Assembly: GCA_029378245.1 (NCBI GenBank)
Contig: JARKIF010000011.1
Location: 1,798,001-1,862,000 of the forward strand
Direction: 5' to 3'
Length of the DNA: 64,000 nt
DNA from: Roridomyces roridus
Lineage: Eukaryota; Basidiomycota; Agaricomycetes; Agaricales; Mycenaceae
In this document: positions 57,920 through 64,000 of the stretch, piece after piece
Layout: every line of letters starts with the position of its first letter
Position numbering within the stretch: the first letter of the stretch is position 1
Notes under the pieces: generated by a model
Told to the model about the DNA's origin: nothing
Database searches by the model: none
The model's input: only the letters and a program-made list of their open reading frames with translations
Translations under genes and position numbers: made by a program

Positions 57920-60900
57920 ATGTCGCGCGAGACCAGCAAAGCGCCTCGCATCTACATAAACGGTGAGGCCACAGCCGGTCGATGGAGATGACTCCCTAAT
58001 TCATCCACTGTCTTAGGTGGTCGTGGCGGGCCCGGTGGTCACGGTGACAACCAGGGCGGGGAAGGTGGCTATGGACAAGGCCCCAGGGTCAATTTCTATG
58101 ATATCAGGGCCCAATCCGTTGGTATTCGCCAAGAAATGTATGTTCTTCGTCCTCCGCATCGGTAACCACTTAAGCACCCACCAGTTATCCGGGCACCTTC
58201 TTGCCTGGCGCAGAGCACACGACGATACACGAGGGAAACCTTCCCAGCAACGTCCAGATCCATCAGGTCTTACCCACTGTCGAGGGTACGGAGACCGTTT
58301 CAATTTCTCTGCGAAATGCTGAATTTGACCATGCGACATCCCAAGATGATTACAGACGGATACCACGGGGTGATATTTTTCTCTTGAGGGAGATCCGTCT
58401 CAAGGAACCTGATGTTGTACGCCGTAACGAGCCCCGCAACTTCGCACGTCGAATCTTCTCTGCGAAAGTGCATCCAATGGAATCAGAGAAGGCGGTGGTT
58501 TTGTATGACGGCGGAAATGCTGAAGGGGTATGTCGCACCTCTCTCCCTTGTTTTTTTACACTAACACAAATACCATCAATAGGAGCGACGGAAATATGTT
58601 GAACGGCATTCAAAGTTTTGGTGCGTTCTTGACCTCATTCTCCAGTCCCCCGTCCGACTCGATCGCAAAGGCATCCAAACATATTGCAAATTTTTGGATT
58701 GGCAAATCATTGTGGTAACTATGCTGTAGTGATTCACGAAGGTCAGTTCATGCAGAGCAAATGTCTGAGTTTTGCCTGATATCCGCTAGACCTCATGCCA
58801 TACGGCGAGTTCCTGGCACTGCATCGTCCGTCACCGGTCATGACAGTTTACTTGGTTGTATGCTGGGTGCGTTGGTGTATTTCCCATTTTCTCATTGCTT
58901 AACCAGCGTGATGCCCAGAACCTTGACTTCGTGAGTGTTTTCTGCGTGCCGACAGACTCAGCTACAACAACGGACAGATTTCTCTGCGTGCATTTGCGGA
59001 AAGAGACCCTGCGTATTCGTCGTCGAAAACCAACATATTCTTGGACATGGTCGACGATGGCACCCAGTGGATTCGGTGTTCGACTGGACGTCTCTGTGTA
59101 GAATTTGAGTCCAGTGACATTGATGAACTGAGGGGCAGATGGTACCCACCTGATCTCCCCATGGATGCGCCACTGGTGCTCAATAACCCAGATTTCGAAA
59201 CGCAACTAGTCCAGATATTGACGGAGTCTGATTACCGGATCGCCTGCCGCATGAACCTGTCAAAACAGCATACATTGGGCTCTCTCACGCAGGCCGAGGT
59301 TCGGGTTGGCGTTATTGCCGGGTATCAAATGTATTGGAGTATGTATTGAACGCTGCCGCGCAGCGGCGCCAATGTATCGAACAGAGGCCCTGTATGATAC
59401 CTTTAATACATGCGCCGCAGGCGAAATTTTTTGGGGTATAATACATAAGATACATGTATTAAACGTATCGAAGGTATTGAACTTCAACCATCTACGGACT
59501 CCAACCACCGAGCCTTGGGACATGCGAGATGAGGCCTAACTTTGCTTGAACCTCGCTTGAGAGCCTTGTCATGGATTCTGGAGCTCCAGTGGGAGAACAC
59601 AGAGCCTAGAGGGTGGGGGTTCAATACAGGTGTTTAATACATGGCGGTCTGGGACCTCAGATGTATTAAACGTATAATACATGTATAATACGTGTCTGTA
59701 TGATACACCCGTAAAATACACGGTTCCATACCCGGCACTAGTTGGCGTGCTGGCATTTTTCCTGCTCGGTGTACAACCCGAGGTTCCCGGGCACCTTGTG
59801 GCATCCCCCCCGGTATTGGACAAGTCTGTTGATTTATACAACCAGGGGTCCTGGAACTGTTATTCTCCCTTTTGTTCCCCAGACTCTGTCAATGTTTCAG
59901 GATGGACAAGGTGCGATGAGCCTGGAACCCACTGGAGCATGACTGATTACATATTGAGGTTCAATATATGGCATTTGACTGATGCTGCATGGATTGCGCT
60001 TACCATATGGACCGAGGAGTACTGGTTACCACAGGCCAATCATATGTTTCGACAAATGCAGGTGACTTCCAATCACGAGAAATATGGTGATCTGAATTGT
60101 TGGTTTCGATCGAATTGCATGGACTTACCTCATGCACAAGTTTTTGTTGACAGAGTCACTTTCTGGCTGAACTTCTCAAACGCCACAGACTCAGGTGGCC
60201 CGGGGGGCTATCTGTTTGTATGTCCTCCGAAGCATCTGCGAACTGGTCCGGAGTCATTTGGGTGGCCACAATGCGCTTGGTTCTGGTCGATGGATCCAAA
60301 CGGGGATCATCCTTTGACCGAACAAGATGCCCGGCGTTTCGGTCTTCCCGGCATCCAGATGAGGATCGAAGTCTCCGGGCGTTCTTGGCCTTCGAGCGTA
60401 TATGAAGGATTGAAAACATTTCACGCGGCGAAGGGATTTGACCCCGAGAGTCAGGAGCTCGCTCAGCAGCTTGAGCTTCCATTACTCGAGGTTTCTGGCG
60501 AGGGAGCCGCCCCACTGTTCTCCAATGGTTGGTTTCAAACGGTTTACCTTCACACTTCACTGATGCTTCAACCAGTATCGGATGAGTCGCAAATATTCAT
60601 TCCTGAATGCCTTGACCCGGTCGGAAAACAGGCCAGACAGTTCGCACGAGCGGAACGGGTTCTTGAACTTGTAGATTGGAAGAAAGGAAATCATCAGATC
60701 GCACAACGAAATCTGGAGAAGCAATTGCGGTTCAAAGCAGACAAAGTGGCGTGGCATTCTAGCTGGGAGCAAGGAAACGGGCCTCGTGAAGAGTTGGCGA
60801 AGCCCAGATGGAAGGACTACCGGCCAGAGATGAGATTACGCAGGCCGATCAAGATGTTGAACGGCGAGGACTGGAAGCCGAGAGGGAAGATGATGCTGAA

Positions 60901-61180
60901 GAAGAAGAGCAGGAGGAAGACAACGGCTCGAAAAGGTGCCAGGAAGAGGATGTTGAAGACCGGCGGTGGGAGGCCGAAAGCAGTGGCAGACAACATCGAA
61001 GCCGTACCAGACATCGTGCAGCTGGACCATATTGATGATGAAGCTCATGTATTGTTGTTGCGCACACTCACGCGCTGCCCGCCCAGACCTCCGGATCGCA
61101 TCAAAACTAAAACTCAAGCGGCGGTACCATATTCGACCACAGTTGGGTGCGAGTACTCGTTCTGCTGGGAGCCCTGGTAA
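57920..61180 (+). pseudogene. Kinase-like mushroom-specific family gene, split by a MITE
   Basis: The start MSRETSKAPRIYING splices (gtgaggccac...ctgtcttag) into a glycine-rich region (GRGGPGGHGDNQGGEGGYGQ) that is typical of this family. The kinase-like part follows: YRRIPRGDIFLLREIRLKEP, RRIFSAKVHPMESEKAVVLY, RRKYVERHSKFW and LMPYGEFLALHRPSPVMTVY. About six introns are used. After QWIRCSTGRLCVEFESSDID the frame runs to 59312, where a 428-bp element is inserted. On the far side it resumes in step (LAFFLLGVQPEVPGHL) and continues for over 450 residues (GGYLFVCPPKHLRTGPESFG, FHAAKGFDPESQELAQQLEL, KPRWKDYRPEMRLRRPIKML) to a basic tail and a stop at 61180. As it stands the insertion brings stops, so the product is truncated unless the element is spliced out. 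Confidence 0.78.
59313..59740. mobile_element. 428-bp hAT-type MITE in an exon, perfect 8-bp duplication
   Basis: The ends are TATTGCCGGGTAT (left) and the reverse complement of TAGTGCCGGGTAT (right), with one mismatch in 13. They are flanked by GTTGGCGT at 59305-59312 and 59741-59748, an exact 8-bp target duplication. Subterminal regions repeat tgtatt/aatacat words many times in both orientations. Removing the element plus one duplication keeps the host reading frame. It is non-coding and most likely moved by a hAT transposase in trans. Confidence 0.93.
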
Positions 61181-61290
61181 TCGCCATCTTTAATAGCTCG
61201 CGTGGGGCTGCGACATTTGGCGTACCCGCCGTCACCGCTGTTTGAGAACTTTGGATATGCTGGGACTACGTTCTACATATAGGCAATCGA
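61100..61290 (+). repeat. Copy of the RING-gene 3' end, frameshifted
   Basis: The stretch actaaaactcaa...gcgtgg...gtacccgccg matches 47368-47560, including the membrane anchor codons (WVRVLVLLGALV, NSSRGAATFGVPAVTAV) and about 40 bp past the stop. One A is missing in the word caaagcgg (here caagcgg, about 61112). The kinase-like gene therefore reads this segment in the wrong frame and stops at 61180, while the anchor frame ends at TGA 61243-61245. Identity is about 85% by eye, so the copying event is not recent. Confidence 0.85.
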
Positions 61291-61399
61291 ACGATCGACA
61301 TCCTTCGATATCCTTCGACATCCTATACCCGTATTCGTGCCTTACTATTTAATCTATCTAATGGAGGGCTCTGCTTACCGGAGCGCTGTTTGCCTGCCC

Positions 61400-62110
61400 T
61401 CGAGTTCACGATGTCAAGTACAAGCGACGTGCATTCCACTGCAAATAATCCAGTCAGCAACGCAGAGAAAACAAACATATCCAGACACGCACGATATTCT
61501 CCAGTGTAGTTGGCCGAGCAAACACAAAATCCTTGAGATCCCTGAAAAACGGTTCCGAGTCCTCAGCCTTGGCCTTGAACGCGTCGGATTTGTGGAACGC
61601 AGCAATGTGCTTCTCGAAAGCCGGGCATCCCGTCCAACTCTCCATGGAACGGTTGTTCCCAGGCTCGACTGTCTCCACTATTCACATCACGTCAACCACA
61701 CCCAAATTCAGAAGATGCTATAAAAACTCACTCGGAACATATGTACCCTCCGAGCGGCGCCATCACAACCGTATCGTTCGCCAACCTCAGCTTATTCCGC
61801 GTCGTCGGAGGGAACAACCCTTGCAGCAGTGCCGTCGCACTATCGAAAACTACCGCGCCCTCGCCGCCCACTTTAGCGAGGACCTTGACTTGCTGTGTGT
61901 TCGCGAGGTCGGCGGAGATGTCGGTGATGAAGGAGGAGGAGGTGGGGTTGAGGTACGCGGAGCGCAGTTGGGTGCCGAGGAGGTGGAGGTCGGTCATGCC
62001 GAGAGCGGTCGAGTCTGTGAGCGAAGGTTGGTAGTATGCGGGTCCTGGTAGAACTCGCGCCGGTCCCCGTAGAATTCCCGTGAGGCTTGGAGGAGCCGCG
62101 CGCCTGCCGC
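61400..62110 (-). pseudogene. Relic of a histidine acid phosphatase (phosphoglycerate mutase-like)
   Basis: The minus strand gives a central piece of a secreted histidine phosphatase: STALGMTDLHLLGTQLRSAY, ITDISADLANTQQVKVLAKV, GEGAVVFDSATALLQGLFPP, RLANDTVVMAPLGGY, VETVEPGNNRSMESWTGCPA and FARPTTLENI. I know this order from mushroom acid phosphatases. The N-terminal RHG catalytic part and the C-terminal HD part are missing. There is a frame break near 62043 and the last exon loses register after the intron at about 61442-61495. It is a non-functional fragment. Confidence 0.75.
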
Positions 62111-62984
62111 GTTGCGTTGCGTGATGTGATGTGAAAGTTTCGAATTTAGCGTACGAAATATGCAATCTTATCGTATCAAGACCCGTGGATATTGACCATC
62201 CTGTAGAGAAAGAGTGTCAGTCCCCGTTGGTCTTTGAACGGCCTGGCGCAGCTCACCGTAACTGTATTTATGTAACAGCGTGCCTGGGAGACACCCGGCA
62301 TAGGCATGTAGGTATGTGGGCCGACGACTGATCCCATGGAAGGCGGCGGCATTACAGTAACCGCAAGACATGCGAAGTGGCCGGCCGCGAGTGTCGAGCT
62401 GTTGCAGAAAACCGGAGATTTTGGAAAAGATGAGAAATCTTCACAGGGAAGAGTGAGCTTACGAGGATATTAAGCGGCGACAGACAGCCTGCTTGGAGGA
62501 CCGACCTCGGAGCATATGACACCCTTGCCTTGGCCTTCACATGTGACAATTGGGCTGCACCCCGCCGCGGGATGCTACTGGATGATCGCAAACACCGTTA
62601 CAGGATATACCGGAGAGACTGAAAGGAGACGTAGCAGACGCGGGCATAGAGAGCGAAGGGCAGTCGAGCCCTCGCAGTTCGGAGCCCCAGGAGCAAAGTT
62701 ACGCAGATGGGCTTCATGAAACATGCTTCCAATGTGGTTGATGTCCGGATCTCATTGGTGCCTTTGATCGAAAGCAGGATTCCGCCGCTGGTGAGGGTGG
62801 GATATCGCAGATGAGGGGAAGAGTGAAAAGAGGAATTGCAGCACTCGTTGATGCGCTGATCTGAAGGGAATCCTAGGTCGTTCGGTCACGTGTGCAGCGG
62901 GGGAATTCCATGTCCCCGTCCTGCTTTGGTCACCTCCTGCGTTTTTTCGCTTTCAGCTACGCTACGTGGAGTCATCGTTAACAA
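62111..62984. other. No supported gene
   Basis: Both strands were read; short open frames only, none with recognisable features. Confidence 0.4.
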
Positions 62985-63373
62985 CCAACAAAGCTGTAGG
63001 GCCGGCAAGCGGCATGGCCTGCTACCTTTGGGTGGGGCCAATAAACGCCAAAGTGTCACAGATTTGAACACGAGACCTTTTTTTCTTTTTCTTCGAATTC
63101 TCGAGCTCAAGTTCTCTGGAGATAACTTGATGGTGTACAAGTATTCATCCCCGCAGTAAACTAGAATCGGAAAGTGCAGAATGAAGAAAAGCAGCACAAG
63201 GCACATGCCAATACACCGTGGATCCACCACGACGTCGATCGCTCGTCCGTGCGCCGCTTCGCGCCGCACTCCCTCGCTCTTGGCCTCCAAGAATGAGTCG
63301 TCCAATGCAGCTTACAGGATCATTTGTGGTCGCTCGTCCGCGCGCCGCTACGCGCCACGCTCCCTCGCTCCTC
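62985..63373. repeat. Dispersed non-coding repeat, copy 2
   Basis: Box 1 starts at 62988 and box 2 at 63240-63279. A further box 2 variant lies at 63331-63370 (cgctcgtccgcgcgccgcta...). It pairs with the copy at 56719-57095 in the same orientation, 6.3 kb apart. Confidence 0.8.
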
Positions 63374-64000
63374 TGAGGCCACCTAATGGGCCCAACAACC
63401 CTTGCCAATAGGCAAGGCACCATACATCTGTGGTGCCTTGCTAGTTAGCAGTGAAACTGTTAAAATGGCTATGGCTGAAGAAATAACCGAAGAAATGCTG
63501 AAGAAATCCTGGACACCAAGTCCACTTGACTTGGTGGTGACCAAGTACCTCGGTGGCCGGCGGTGGCCGGCCGAGGTACACCGGCTTCTCGGCCACTCAT
63601 CAAAGGTCATCAATAATTGATGGGATCAAAAAGGCGCGATTTACATGGCAAGTCAAAGTCATCAAAGTTGGCAACTAAATAATGGTGCCGGACAATCACA
63701 TCAATTATTGATGCCATCAGAAAAACCGGAGTTGTAGAGGGAGTGAAGGGCTACCAGAGTTGTCAATGAACTTGTACCTGGACATCCCTCCATCACTCCC
63801 AAAACCCAGAACAGTGATCAATCAGTGGGTGATGTTAGATAAAGGCTGTTCTGTGAGGCATTCTGCTACCCATGACTATACCCAATCATCCCTCTGATGT
63901 GCTTGCTCTAGTCTATTGGTTACATGTCCTGTTTCCCATCTTACCATTTTGCCCAAGGTCTCAAGATCAATCCCCTAAGGCCCCCCTTTTTTTTGTGGCT
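63374..64000. other. CpG-poor repeat-like sequence at window end
   Basis: Few CpG and many TG/CA, as in the LINE. It contains palindromes: gtacctcg...cgaggtac around ggtggccggcggtggccggc (63547-63580) and catcaattattgatg (63699-63713), with the related tcaataattgatgggatca at 63609-63627. The plus-strand frame 63402-63620 is open but unrecognised. Probably transposon-derived and running off the window. Confidence 0.5.

Noticed and set aside
1..64000. tRNA, rRNA, CRISPR arrays and bacterial operon features
   Set aside because: None seen; the genes are intron-rich and eukaryotic. No tRNA was recognised by eye, but a tRNA scan was not run.

Overview
The window looks like nuclear DNA of a mushroom-forming basidiomycete (Agaricomycetes). 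Genes are broken by many short introns of about 45-60 nt with GT...CTAAC/CTGAC...AG signals. The gene content fits: an alpha-kinase, a GH31 alpha-glucosidase, a STAND ATPase with TPRs, a DUF6534-type membrane protein, BTB and F-box families, and a glycine-rich kinase-like family that I know as expanded in mushrooms. No search or computation was run; all family calls come from reading translations and motifs.

Layout. 0-5 kb: the 3' part of an alpha-kinase gene (+), a broken tail of a kinase-like gene, and a single-pass membrane protein gene. 5.7-15 kb, all on the minus strand: secreted GH31 alpha-glucosidase, STAND/TPR protein with one frameshift, and a multi-pass membrane protein. 15.2-20.1 kb: a gene-poor block with duplicated arms and two minisatellites. 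20.2-29.5 kb: ABC transporter, a MITE, a BTB gene, a frameshifted F-box gene and a kinase-like gene. 30.3-35.4 kb: a nest of short inverted-repeat elements with no convincing gene. 35.7-38.9 kb: a small secreted cysteine-rich protein and an MFS exporter. 39.3-41 kb: a poly-G-bearing MITE next to a decayed BTB paralogue that carries a second MITE. 43.6-47.5 kb: a small Zn2Cys6 regulator and a membrane-anchored RING protein. 48.0-55.7 kb: a TA-flanked 3.0-kb Tc1/mariner-type element with an intact transposase and a second convergent gene, sitting at the 3' end of a decayed CpG-depleted LINE. 57.9-62.1 kb: a second kinase-like gene split by a 428-bp hAT-type MITE, a copied RING-gene tail, and a phosphatase relic. 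The last kilobase is repeat sequence.

The strongest unexpected signals are: (1) the complete 3.0-kb Tc1/mariner element with a second multi-exon gene between its 86-bp terminal repeats; (2) the hAT-type MITE with a perfect 8-bp target duplication inside an exon of the kinase-like gene; (3) a small catalogue of MITEs with readable target duplications (TA, 8 bp, 10 bp); (4) the duplicated-arm locus at 15.2-20.1 kb; (5) repeated single-base frameshifts at short homopolymers, which may be sequence errors rather than true decay. The genes do not form one pathway; apart from the paralogues, neighbours appear functionally unrelated.
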